From: Morganella morganii_D
Lineage (GTDB): Bacteria; Pseudomonadota; Gammaproteobacteria; Enterobacterales; Enterobacteriaceae
Reading direction: 5' to 3'
DNA: 64,000 nucleotides
Assembly: GCA_044772875.1 (NCBI GenBank)
Contig: CP173058.1
Coordinates: forward strand, 3,472,001 to 3,536,000
Shown: one piece after another, positions 40,026 through 47,009 of the stretch
Numbering within the stretch: position 1 is the stretch's first letter
How the letters are laid out: each line of letters begins with the position of its first letter
Made by a program: the position numbers and the translations under genes
Notes under the pieces: generated by a model
Told to the model about the DNA's origin: nothing
Databases searched by the model: none
The model's input: only the letters and a program-made list of their open reading frames with translations

Positions 40026-40787
40026 ATGGAACCGTTATCTTCTGATGCCGGCAGCGCGGAGCATATCCCGCAGTATTCTATCCGTAACCACCCGATTCAG
40101 GGTTTCCGGAATCAGGCACATTTTCTGGATTATCTGTTTAAGGACGGGCAGGTCAGAACCGGTACGCTGGTGGCCATTAATGCCGAAAAAGTCATGACCG
40201 CAGAACAGGATGAAGCGCTGCACACACTGCTGAGCCATGCGGAATATCTGTATGCGGACGGGATCAGTATTGTCCGTGCTATCCGCCGCAAATATCCGGA
40301 AGCGGATGTCTCACGGATTGCCGGGGCAGATTTGTGGGAAGGGCTGATGGAACGCGCCGGACAGGAAAATACGCCGGTATTTCTGGTCGGCGGCAAGCCG
40401 GAAGTGCTGGCGGAAACCGAAGCCAAACTGAAAGCACAGTGGAATGTGAATCCGGCAGGCACACAGGACGGTTATTTCACAGCAGAACAGCGTGATACCC
40501 TGTTTGAGCGTATCCGCGACAGCGGTGCGAAAATCGTGACGGTGGCGATGGGCTCACCAAAACAGGAAATCTTTATGCGTGACTGCCGTAAGATACACCC
40601 TGATGCCCTGTATATGGGCGTGGGCGGCACTTACGACGTCTTTACCGGTCATGTGAAACGTGCGCCGAAGGTCTGGCAGAATATGGGACTGGAGTGGCTC
40701 TACCGCCTGTTATCACAACCGACCCGTTTCCGTCGTCAGTTAAAACTGCTGAAATTTTTGGGTTATTACTACGGTAATAAATTATAA
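40026..40787 (+). CDS. wecG: UDP-N-acetyl-D-mannosaminuronic acid transferase
   Basis: Glycosyltransferase family 26 (WecG/TagA/CpsF); transfers ManNAcA from UDP to undecaprenyl-PP-GlcNAc, making ECA lipid II. 253 residues; conserved NAEKVMTA, DGISIV and the MGSPKQE segment, and the PKVWQNMGLEWLYRL motif near the end. Last gene of the wec cluster. In E. coli yifK follows; here the tRNA operon starts about 100 bp downstream instead. Confidence 0.95.
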   Translation: MEPLSSDAGSAEHIPQYSIRNHPIQGFRNQAHFLDYLFKDGQVRTGTLVAINAEKVMTAEQDEALHTLLSHAEYLYADGISIVRAIRRKYPEADVSRIAGADLWEGLMERAGQENTPVFLVGGKPEVLAETEAKLKAQWNVNPAGTQDGYFTAEQRDTLFERIRDSGAKIVTVAMGSPKQEIFMRDCRKIHPDALYMGVGGTYDVFTGHVKRAPKVWQNMGLEWLYRLLSQPTRFRRQLKLLKFLGYYYGNKL

Positions 40788-40883
40788 CTGCCCCTGTCCG
40801 GACGGCTTTTTGCGGGAAAATGCTCTCTTTATCAGCAAAGCGGGCAAAGACTGAGCAAACAATACATTTGTGAAAAAAAGCAC

Positions 40884-40912
40884 TGGACAGACGCATGAGA
40901 AATCCGTACTAT
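40884..40912 (+). promoter_or_regulatory. Promoter of the Arg-His-Leu-Pro tRNA operon
   Basis: TGGACA at 40884-40889 and TACTAT at 40907-40912, spacer 17 bp, followed by a C/G-rich discriminator (CCTCTCCCGC) of the kind seen at stringently controlled tRNA promoters. The first tRNA starts 21 bp after the -10. Confidence 0.75.
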
Positions 40913-40933
40913 CCTCTCCCGCAACGGCGCAAA

Positions 40934-41010
<77 letters not shown>

Positions 41011-41076
41011 TTATGCGTGTAAGAGTTACGGTATAGTATTTCGTTGTTGTAAGTAGTAAAATGTTGCGATGTTATG

Positions 41077-41152
41077 GTGGCTATAGCTCAGTTGGTAGAG
41101 CCCTGGATTGTGATTCCAGTCGTCGTGGGTTCGAGTCCCATTAGCCACCCCA
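41077..41152 (+). tRNA. hisR: tRNA-His (GTG)
   Basis: 76-base cloverleaf; acceptor GTGGCTA, anticodon GTG at 41110-41112, T-arm GGTTCGAGTCC, encoded CCA. The base at 41076 is G and supplies the extra G at position -1 of mature tRNA-His. Confidence 0.97.
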
Positions 41153-41188
41153 TTTAATAACATGCAACATGACTGTAGTGATGAACCT

Positions 41189-41275
41189 GCGAGGGTGGCG
41201 GAATTGGTAGACGCGCTAGCTTCAGGTGTTAGTGTTCTTACGGACGTGGGGGTTCAAGTCCCCCCCTTCGCACCA
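41189..41275 (+). tRNA. leuT: tRNA-Leu (CAG)
   Basis: 87-base class II tRNA with long variable arm; acceptor GCGAGGG, anticodon CAG at 41223-41225 in loop TTCAGGT, T-arm GGTTCAAGTCC, encoded CCA. Confidence 0.97.
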
Positions 41276-41297
41276 TCATCATGAAAAGTCAGCCTTT

Positions 41298-41374
41298 CGG
41301 CGAGTAGCGCAGCTTGGTAGCGCAACTGGTTTGGGACCAGTGGGTCGTAGGTTCGAATCCTATCTCGCCGACCA
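41298..41374 (+). tRNA. proM: tRNA-Pro (TGG)
   Basis: 77-base cloverleaf; acceptor CGGCGAG, anticodon TGG at 41332-41334 in a loop closed by ACTGG/CCAGT, T-arm GGTTCGAATCC, encoded CCA. Confidence 0.97.
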
Positions 41375-41380
41375 TATTCA

Positions 41381-41410
41381 GAAAAAGCCCCGCTTACAGC
41401 GGGGTTTTTT
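41381..41410 (+). terminator. Terminator of the tRNA operon
   Basis: CCCCGC (41388-41393) pairs with GCGGGG (41399-41404), five-base loop, six Ts after and five As before the stem. Follows tRNA-Pro by 7 bp. Confidence 0.92.
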
Positions 41411-41501
41411 CGTTTCCGCGGTTTCTGTTTTTTCATGTCCTGTTTTTCTTCCTGCTGCTATAAAACCGCCGGTTCCGGTAATATCCTATAATTTCAATAT
41501 A

Positions 41502-41634
41502 AATCAATATATTATGAGTGTTGTATAGATCCGGCGACAAAGCGCATAATGCTTGTCGCTAAAGTGAGACATTTAATTTGTTGATATATAATGATTTTAA
41601 TATTGATATCAGAAAGCGTCGCAAAACAGAGACA
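41502..41634 (+). promoter_or_regulatory. glmZ upstream activating region: GlrR-type boxes and IHF-like sites
   Basis: Three repeats fit the enterobacterial GlrR (QseF) box TGTC-N10-GACA: TGTA-N10-GACA at 41522-41539, TGTC-N10-GACA (perfect) at 41554-41571, and CGTC-N10-GACA at 41617-41634. Two stretches match the IHF consensus WATCAANNNNTTR exactly: AATCAATATATTA at 41502-41514 (plus strand) and TAATTTGTTGATA at 41574-41586 (minus strand). IHF bending would bring GlrR to the sigma54 promoter at 41730. Confidence 0.85.
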
Positions 41635-41729
41635 CTGCGGACAGAATTGCATCAGTGATTTATAAGCGGAAGGCGGAATAAAAAAAATAAACCCACGGGA
41701 ACCGTGGGAAATCGGGAAGGCGTAAAAGT

Positions 41730-41745
41730 TGGCACGTCTTGTGCA
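41730..41745 (+). promoter_or_regulatory. Sigma54 promoter of glmZ
   Basis: TGGCACGTCTTGTGCA: the invariant GG (41731-41732) and GC (41743-41744) are separated by exactly 10 bp, the -24/-12 layout for RpoN. The first base of the RNA, 41758, is 14 bases after the GC, the correct distance. I see no good sigma70 hexamers overlapping it, unlike E. coli glmZ. Confidence 0.88.
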
Positions 41746-41757
41746 TTACATCAGGGT

Positions 41758-41969
41758 GTAGATGCTCATCTCATTCCTTATGTTTGCGCAAGCTTCATAA
41801 ACCCGGAGATGACGCAGAGCTAAATTCGGTGCCTATTGTCCGGGTTATCGATGTAAAAGATCCCGAAATCTTTACATCAGCAACAGGACGTAACGTTGAG
41901 TGAGGCACCATCCGTCTGTAGACCTGATTGTATTTTATGCACCTATCGTACCGCGATAGGTGTTTTTTT
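41758..41969 (+). ncRNA. glmZ: Small RNA GlmZ
   Basis: Hfq-dependent small RNA that base-pairs with the glmS leader and raises glucosamine-6-phosphate synthase; RapZ and RNase E process it, GlmY protects it. The 5' end GTAGATGCTCAT, the middle GACGCAGAGC and the pairing segment ACGTTGAGTGA (41893-41903) are those of E. coli GlmZ, and it ends at a terminator hairpin with CACCTATCG/CGATAGGTG and a T-run. About 212 bases against about 207 in E. coli. Position before hemY and after the tRNA genes is conserved. Confidence 0.93.
41940..41969 (+). terminator. Terminator of glmZ
   Basis: CACCTATCG (41940-41948) pairs with CGATAGGTG (41954-41962) over nine bases with a five-base loop, then seven Ts. 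It forms the 3' end and Hfq-binding tail of GlmZ. Confidence 0.9.
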
Positions 41970-42030
41970 ATATTCCATTCTTGCCATCAAGAACGTGTTC
42001 CGTCAATCTCTTTTAATGATGTTCCGGCAT

Positions 42031-42057
42031 AAAAAAGCCAATCCGGCAGGATTGGCT
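42031..42057 (-). terminator. Terminator of the hem operon (minus strand)
   Basis: GCCAATCC/GGATTGGC stem (42037-42056) with a four-base loop; read on the minus strand it is followed by six Ts (As at 42031-42036). It lies 30 bp beyond the hemY stop. Confidence 0.9.
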
Positions 42058-42086
42058 CTGTGTGATGTGAAATAAACTGGTTGTGC

Positions 42087-43295
42087 TTATTCGCGGGATG
42101 TTTTTTCATCCGGCAGTGTCAGTGTATTCAGCAGGGCATTGCGGCGGATCATTGCTGATTCTTCATACTTTTTCTGCTTATCCAGCACATCGGCCAGCCA
42201 TGCCGCATCATGTGCATCCTGGCGACTGCTCAGGGCTGACTTAAAGTATTTCTCCGCGTCTTCCCAGCGTGTTTCCTGCATAGCCAATTGTCCGAGGGTA
42301 CTGTTGAGCAGCGGCTGATCCGCATCGTCCTTCTGCATCTGGTTCAGCACCTTGCGGATAGCTTTCGGATTGTCTGTCCGGATCTGCGGCAGCAGCATCA
42401 GCAGGCGCTGATCTTTCTGACGCTTCAGTCCGTCGAGCACAACCGCTTCCGCATCCGCCATATCATCACCGGCGATAAAGTGCTGTGCGGCAGCCACGGC
42501 CATATCCGGATTGTGGCGCAGATGGCGGCTGAGATTCTTCCACCAGTGGCGCAGTGCATCACTGCCGTCCTGATCCGCAACCTGCTGCATCATACCGAGC
42601 CAGGCGCGGATTTCAGTCTGTTCGACCTGCTCATCCGTAAACTCGCCGGATTTTTTCATCGGCGGCAGAATTGCGATCAGGGATTTCCAGGCTCCGGAGC
42701 GTGCATATACCTGTTCCGCCAGACGCAGCACTTCCGGATGGCGCGGTGCGATTTCCAGCAGATTATCGATCGCGGTTCTCGCGGCCGGAATTTCATTACG
42801 GCTCAGCAGAATACGGGCGCGCGTAATATCCACCGGTAACTGATGACGTCCGGCCAGCTCAGAAGCCCGTTCCAGATACTGATTGGCGCGGAGATTATCA
42901 CTGCGCTGCTGTGCCGCTTCTGCTGCCAGCAGATAGTTAACCAGTGGCTGTTCCGCATTATCCGCACTGCGGCTCAGTAGTTTTTCCACCTGGCGGAAGT
43001 CCCCTTCAGCCAGTTTGAGCAGTGCATCGTTGGTCAGCGCGCGGGCGCGGTTGCGTTTATGGCTGCCAAACCAGCCGAGGGTACGGGAACCGCCGCTTTT
43101 CAGCCGGCGCCAGCACCAGCCCAGAAGCATCAAAACAGCCTGTAATCCGAGAAAGCAGATCACCAGGCCGGTAACACTGGTTTCAATATCAAAATTATCG
43201 GTCTGGATCAGAACATAGCCCTGATGTCCGGCCACCAGCGGGCCGACAATAATCCCGGCAATCAGGATAAGAAACAGAATAAAGACTTTAAACAT
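42087..43295 (-). CDS. hemY: HemY, inner-membrane TPR protein of the heme operon
   Basis: HemY is an inner-membrane protein with tetratricopeptide repeats; despite its name it is not protoporphyrinogen oxidase in enterobacteria, and its exact role is unclear. 402 residues: two N-terminal membrane segments (about residues 2-22 and 42-62), then a soluble helical domain with motifs such as PLVNYLLAAEAAQQR and HPEVLRLAEQVYARSGAW. It is the last gene of hemCDXY on the minus strand, three bases after hemX. Confidence 0.93.
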   Translation of the reverse strand: MFKVFILFLILIAGIIVGPLVAGHQGYVLIQTDNFDIETSVTGLVICFLGLQAVLMLLGWCWRRLKSGGSRTLGWFGSHKRNRARALTNDALLKLAEGDFRQVEKLLSRSADNAEQPLVNYLLAAEAAQQRSDNLRANQYLERASELAGRHQLPVDITRARILLSRNEIPAARTAIDNLLEIAPRHPEVLRLAEQVYARSGAWKSLIAILPPMKKSGEFTDEQVEQTEIRAWLGMMQQVADQDGSDALRHWWKNLSRHLRHNPDMAVAAAQHFIAGDDMADAEAVVLDGLKRQKDQRLLMLLPQIRTDNPKAIRKVLNQMQKDDADQPLLNSTLGQLAMQETRWEDAEKYFKSALSSRQDAHDAAWLADVLDKQKKYEESAMIRRNALLNTLTLPDEKTSRE

Positions 43296-43298
43296 CTG

Positions 43299-44642
43299 TT
43301 ATCCCTCCTGTTGTGGTGCTGCTTCCGGCTGTGCCGGTGCAGCGGCAGGTGTTTCCTGCGGTGCCTCAGCCGGTGCCGGCGGTGGTGTTTCATCGTTGAG
43401 CAGACGGCGGATGCGGGTCTGTACCAGTTTATCCAGCAGCGGCTGGCTGGTCAGGCTGTCCGGTGCACTCATTGAGATCGGCTGTGCTGCCAGGGCATCG
43501 ACTTCGGCCAAGAAGGCGGCGTTAGCCGGGTCGTTATCGGAGAAGTACGCACGAACCCAGGTGGAGACAGCATCCAGTGACTGTTTGTAGCTCTCTTCCT
43601 GGTGACGCGGCACCGCCTGTGCGGCGATCAGCAGCTGGGCGCGGATATTTTCACGGACATAAATATCCTGATTCGGTGCCAGAAGTGGTGCGGAAGTGTT
43701 GTCACGGCGGCGGATGGTGATGAAATCACTCATAAACCCTTTCCAGCTTTTGGTCAGGTTAGTACGCCAGTCCGACACGGAAGAAGTCAGCCCTTCACTG
43801 TCACTGCTGTCCATCGGCGCGCCGTCACGGCTGCCGTCATCCAGACGCAGATTATCCACCTGACCGGCAAGCTGATTCAGGCGCAGGATCGTGCCGTCAA
43901 AATCGATCTGACTGACGGCGGACAGTGCAGTGATATCATTGCGCAGCGCGGTGCGTACATCCAGCAGGCCCGGATCATTCATTTCGGCCAGGCTGGCATC
44001 GGCATTTTTCAGCAGTACCATGGCGGTGACCACATCCTGGTCATTCCACAGCTTGCGCTCTGCCATTTTGACCAGAAAATCAGCCTGAGCCAGCAGCCAG
44101 CTTTTCACGTCAGTACTGGATAGTGCGGTGACCCGGCTGCGCAGTAAATCCAGATCGTGTTTCAGTGCCGCTTCCTGCTGCTGATACTGTGCGCTGAGAG
44201 CCGACTGCTGTGCGATAAATTCCTGCATCTGTTTCTGTGTCTGCTGCTGTTCCTGCTGCAACTGGGCTATCTGAGACTTCAGCTGTGCATTTTCTGCTTC
44301 CAGGTTTTTCGATAGTGTCTGTGTCCCGGCCTGTGAGGCATACCAGACTCCGCCGCCGATCAGCAGAATAACCGCCAGTGCGATCGCGCCGCGCAGAAAG
44401 CCGGAAGATTGTTTTTCCCCGGCAGCAGGCGGGGTGCTCCGGGACGGCCGGGCTTCCGGTGCCGCTTTCGGTGCGGTATCTGCCGGTTTTTTCTCAGAGG
44501 CCGCTTTATCAGTGATGTTTTTTGCGGTTGCTTTTTCCCCGTCAGCCGTGTCTTTTTTCTCTGTCTGCGGGTCGGTACTGATTACAGCATCCTGTGTTTC
44601 AGGTGTGTCGGCCGATTCGGTTTTTTTTTCGTGTTCCGTCAT
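43299..44642 (-). CDS. hemX: HemX, inner-membrane protein of the heme operon
   Basis: Bitopic membrane protein encoded with heme genes; proposed uroporphyrinogen methyltransferase activity is not supported by a recognisable methyltransferase domain. 447 residues: Lys/Glu/Ala-rich cytosolic N-terminus, one membrane segment at about residues 99-117, a Gln-rich coiled coil (LKSQIAQLQQEQQQ), a conserved domain (PLLAPNQDIYVRENIRAQLL), and an Ala/Pro/Glu tail. ATG 44642 matches the family start; the alternative ATG at 44666 would overlap the hemD stop as ATGA. Confidence 0.9.
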   Translation of the reverse strand: MTEHEKKTESADTPETQDAVISTDPQTEKKDTADGEKATAKNITDKAASEKKPADTAPKAAPEARPSRSTPPAAGEKQSSGFLRGAIALAVILLIGGGVWYASQAGTQTLSKNLEAENAQLKSQIAQLQQEQQQTQKQMQEFIAQQSALSAQYQQQEAALKHDLDLLRSRVTALSSTDVKSWLLAQADFLVKMAERKLWNDQDVVTAMVLLKNADASLAEMNDPGLLDVRTALRNDITALSAVSQIDFDGTILRLNQLAGQVDNLRLDDGSRDGAPMDSSDSEGLTSSVSDWRTNLTKSWKGFMSDFITIRRRDNTSAPLLAPNQDIYVRENIRAQLLIAAQAVPRHQEESYKQSLDAVSTWVRAYFSDNDPANAAFLAEVDALAAQPISMSAPDSLTSQPLLDKLVQTRIRRLLNDETPPPAPAEAPQETPAAAPAQPEAAPQQEG

Positions 44643-44662
44643 TCGTGGCGTCCCATGTCTGT

Positions 44663-45400
44663 TCATTGAAGAGCCTGAAGTAAGGCTTCATTATCTGCAC
44701 CGGCGGCGACATCAATATCCTGCCAACCCAGTGATTGTGCGATAGCTGCCAGTCTGTCACTGACAACAATAATCCGGCATTGTAACAGCCAGCCAAGGTG
44801 TGCGGCCGGAATCAGCCGCCGCAGCAGCCGCAGCATTTCGCCGCTGGTCACCACCAGCGTCTGAACCTGTTGCTTCTGCCACAACAGGGCGCATTCCCCG
44901 CCGTCGTAATTCACGGGTTCGCGGCGGTAACACTCACAGTAATCCACAACCGCGCCCCGTTCGCGCAGTGTCTGTGCCAGATACTCCCTGCCGCCGTTAC
45001 CGCGCAGAAGAAGTACACGGCGGCCGGTCATGTCCTGCAAATCCGGCAGGGTCAGCAGGTGCTCGCTGGTTTCACCGCCGGGCATAAAGGCTGCGGGTAA
45101 TCCGGTCAGTTGCTCAAAGCAGCCGGCGGTTGACTGACCGATCCCATAATAGCAAAGCTTATCAGACCACAGGTAATTCTGTTGAATAAGCTGTTCATTT
45201 GCGTGATAAGCCGCATTCTTTGACAGCAGAAAAAGGGCATCTCCGGGGGAAAGTGCCTCTGTTTTGGCAATCAGCAGCGGCAGCTCATGTCCCGGGGAAA
45301 TACGAATGAGCGGCGCAGAAAGCGCATTCTGCCCGCGTGAGCGCAGTGCGCTGACCAGGGCTTCACCGGCCGGTGAGGGGCGGGTGACCAGGATGGTCAT
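44663..45400 (-). CDS. hemD: Uroporphyrinogen-III synthase
   Basis: Cyclises hydroxymethylbilane to uroporphyrinogen III with inversion of ring D. 245 residues, typical length. The family is poorly conserved but MTILVTRPSPAGEALVSAL at the start and SKNAA (SxxAV-like) with the VVTSGEMLRLL segment are characteristic, and it sits directly downstream of hemC with a four-base overlap. Cytosolic, two alpha/beta domains. Confidence 0.94.
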   Translation of the reverse strand: MTILVTRPSPAGEALVSALRSRGQNALSAPLIRISPGHELPLLIAKTEALSPGDALFLLSKNAAYHANEQLIQQNYLWSDKLCYYGIGQSTAGCFEQLTGLPAAFMPGGETSEHLLTLPDLQDMTGRRVLLLRGNGGREYLAQTLRERGAVVDYCECYRREPVNYDGGECALLWQKQQVQTLVVTSGEMLRLLRRLIPAAHLGWLLQCRIIVVSDRLAAIAQSLGWQDIDVAAGADNEALLQALQ

Positions 45401-46338
45401 GCAGGCGTGTGCCCCTGATAGACTTCAGTCAGGATAGCCCGAGCGCCGTTATCGAGCAGTTCCTCGGCAAGAGAAACGCCCGCAGCGGTGGCATCCTGCG
45501 GGTCACACAGACGCTCACCGCGGACAATCTCACTGCCGTCCGGTGCGCCGACCAGCGCCCGCAGCCAGATTTTATTCCCCTGCCAGATAGCATAACTGCC
45601 GATGGGCACCTGACACCCTCCTTCCAGACGGGTATTCATGGCACGTTCAGCACGGACACAGATATCAGTCCGCGCGTGATTAAGGGCACTCAGTAACGAA
45701 CGGGTGCGTTCATCATCCAGGCGGCACTCAATCCCCACTGCACCCTGACCGACTGCGGGCAGGGATTCTTCCGGCGGCAGGGCGCTGCGGATGCGTTCAT
45801 CCAGTTTCAGGCGTTTCAGTCCGGCGACGGCCAGGATAATCGCGTCATAGTCGCCGTTATCCAGTTTACCCAGCCGGGTGCCCACATTACCGCGCAGATC
45901 GCGGATCACCAGATCAGGACGGCGTTCACGCAGCTGGCACTGACGGCGCAAACTGGAGGTGCCGACGATACTGCCGGGCGGCAGGGTATCCACACTGCCA
46001 TAATGGTTGGAGACAAAGGCGTCACGCGGATCTTCCCGCTCACAGATAGTGACTAACCCCAGCCCGTCCGGGAAATCGACCGGCACATCTTTCATGGAGT
46101 GAACGGCGATATCCGCCCGGTTTTCCAGCAATGCCAGTTCCAGTTCTTTGACGAACAGTCCTTTGCCGCCGACTTTCGCCAGCGGCGTGTCGAGAATAAT
46201 GTCACCTTTGGTGACCATCGGGACGAGTTCGACGCGCAGCCCGGGATGAAGCTGTTCCAGCGCATGTTTGACAAATTCGGCCTGCCACAGAGCAAGCGGG
46301 CTTTGACGGGTGGCAATACGCAGAGATTGAGTGGTCAT
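45397..46338 (-). CDS. hemC: Hydroxymethylbilane synthase (porphobilinogen deaminase)
   Basis: Joins four porphobilinogens into hydroxymethylbilane. 313 residues; Cys242 in EGGCQVPIG carries the dipyrromethane cofactor, and SMKDVP and GTSSLRRQCQL supply the catalytic and substrate-binding residues. First gene of hemCDXY; divergent from cyaA across a 671 bp AT-rich region. Overlaps hemD by four bases. Confidence 0.97.
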   Translation of the reverse strand: MTTQSLRIATRQSPLALWQAEFVKHALEQLHPGLRVELVPMVTKGDIILDTPLAKVGGKGLFVKELELALLENRADIAVHSMKDVPVDFPDGLGLVTICEREDPRDAFVSNHYGSVDTLPPGSIVGTSSLRRQCQLRERRPDLVIRDLRGNVGTRLGKLDNGDYDAIILAVAGLKRLKLDERIRSALPPEESLPAVGQGAVGIECRLDDERTRSLLSALNHARTDICVRAERAMNTRLEGGCQVPIGSYAIWQGNKIWLRALVGAPDGSEIVRGERLCDPQDATAAGVSLAEELLDNGARAILTEVYQGHTPA

Positions 46339-46840
46339 GATAATTGTCAGGGATCCTTGTCTTTTTATCCGGCGTTTTTTATGTAAAACATGACCGGAAA
46401 AATAAGAAAAACTGCCTTTGTTTTATCATTTTGCTGATTATTTTTCCAGTTACGTGACGAGACCTGCCCGGCAGATAAGAAGGAAAAAAGACGATCAGAG
46501 AATAAATAGTGTCAGGCGGGGGCAGGCATCTGTCAGTAAATAATTAAAACATATTTTAAATAATAAAAATATTTTGCAATCGTGGAAAAGTATTAATTAA
46601 ATCGATTCAATTTAAATAACTATTTCATAGCATTATTAAAATAAATAAAAACGCCTTGTATGAGTAAGTAGTATTACTTTTTCGCTCAAAAAGTGAACAA
46701 AAACAGAAACACGTCATATTTCCCGAATATTTCCTTAGATTTATTGTGTGTATCCTGGTGATTTTTAACGAAAATATATATTTTACAATTAGTTATCCTA
46801 CTAATAACAACTTTGGGTTATCGTGCCTTTTTTAGTGTGA
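46339..46840. other. AT-rich hemC-cyaA intergenic region, no gene
   Basis: No convincing open frame on either strand. The stretch 46530-46830 is strongly A+T-rich with many A and T runs, unlike its flanks. Promoters for hemC (leftward) and upstream promoters for cyaA are expected here but I cannot fix their hexamers. Confidence 0.6.
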
Positions 46841-46843
46841 AGC

Positions 46844-46881
46844 TTTACCCTTTGCCCCGAAGGTGTTAAATTGATCACGTT
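46844..46881 (+). promoter_or_regulatory. cyaA main promoter (P2-like) with overlapping CRP site
   Basis: TTTACC at 46844-46849 and TAAATT at 46867-46872 (spacer 17 bp). A CRP site TGTTA-N6-TCACG at 46864-46879 lies on the -10 element. In E. coli the same sequence lies at cyaA P2, where CRP-cAMP represses. The -10 and CRP site therefore compete, giving negative feedback on cAMP. Confidence 0.8.
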
Positions 46882-47009
46882 TCCGGCAATTTAACTTTGG
46901 TTCGATTCTTATCATTTTTCAGCATCACATTATCAGTCTGTATTCATACACCTATAAAGCCGGGCATCAGGTCGTTTCCAGTTACATGAAATAAAATCAG
47001 GCGAATCCT

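Noticed and set aside
41254..41436. Minus-strand frame over tRNA-Leu/tRNA-Pro with RDRIRTYDPLVPNQL
   Set aside because: Antisense of tRNA-Pro; the same kind of phantom protein found in many genomes.
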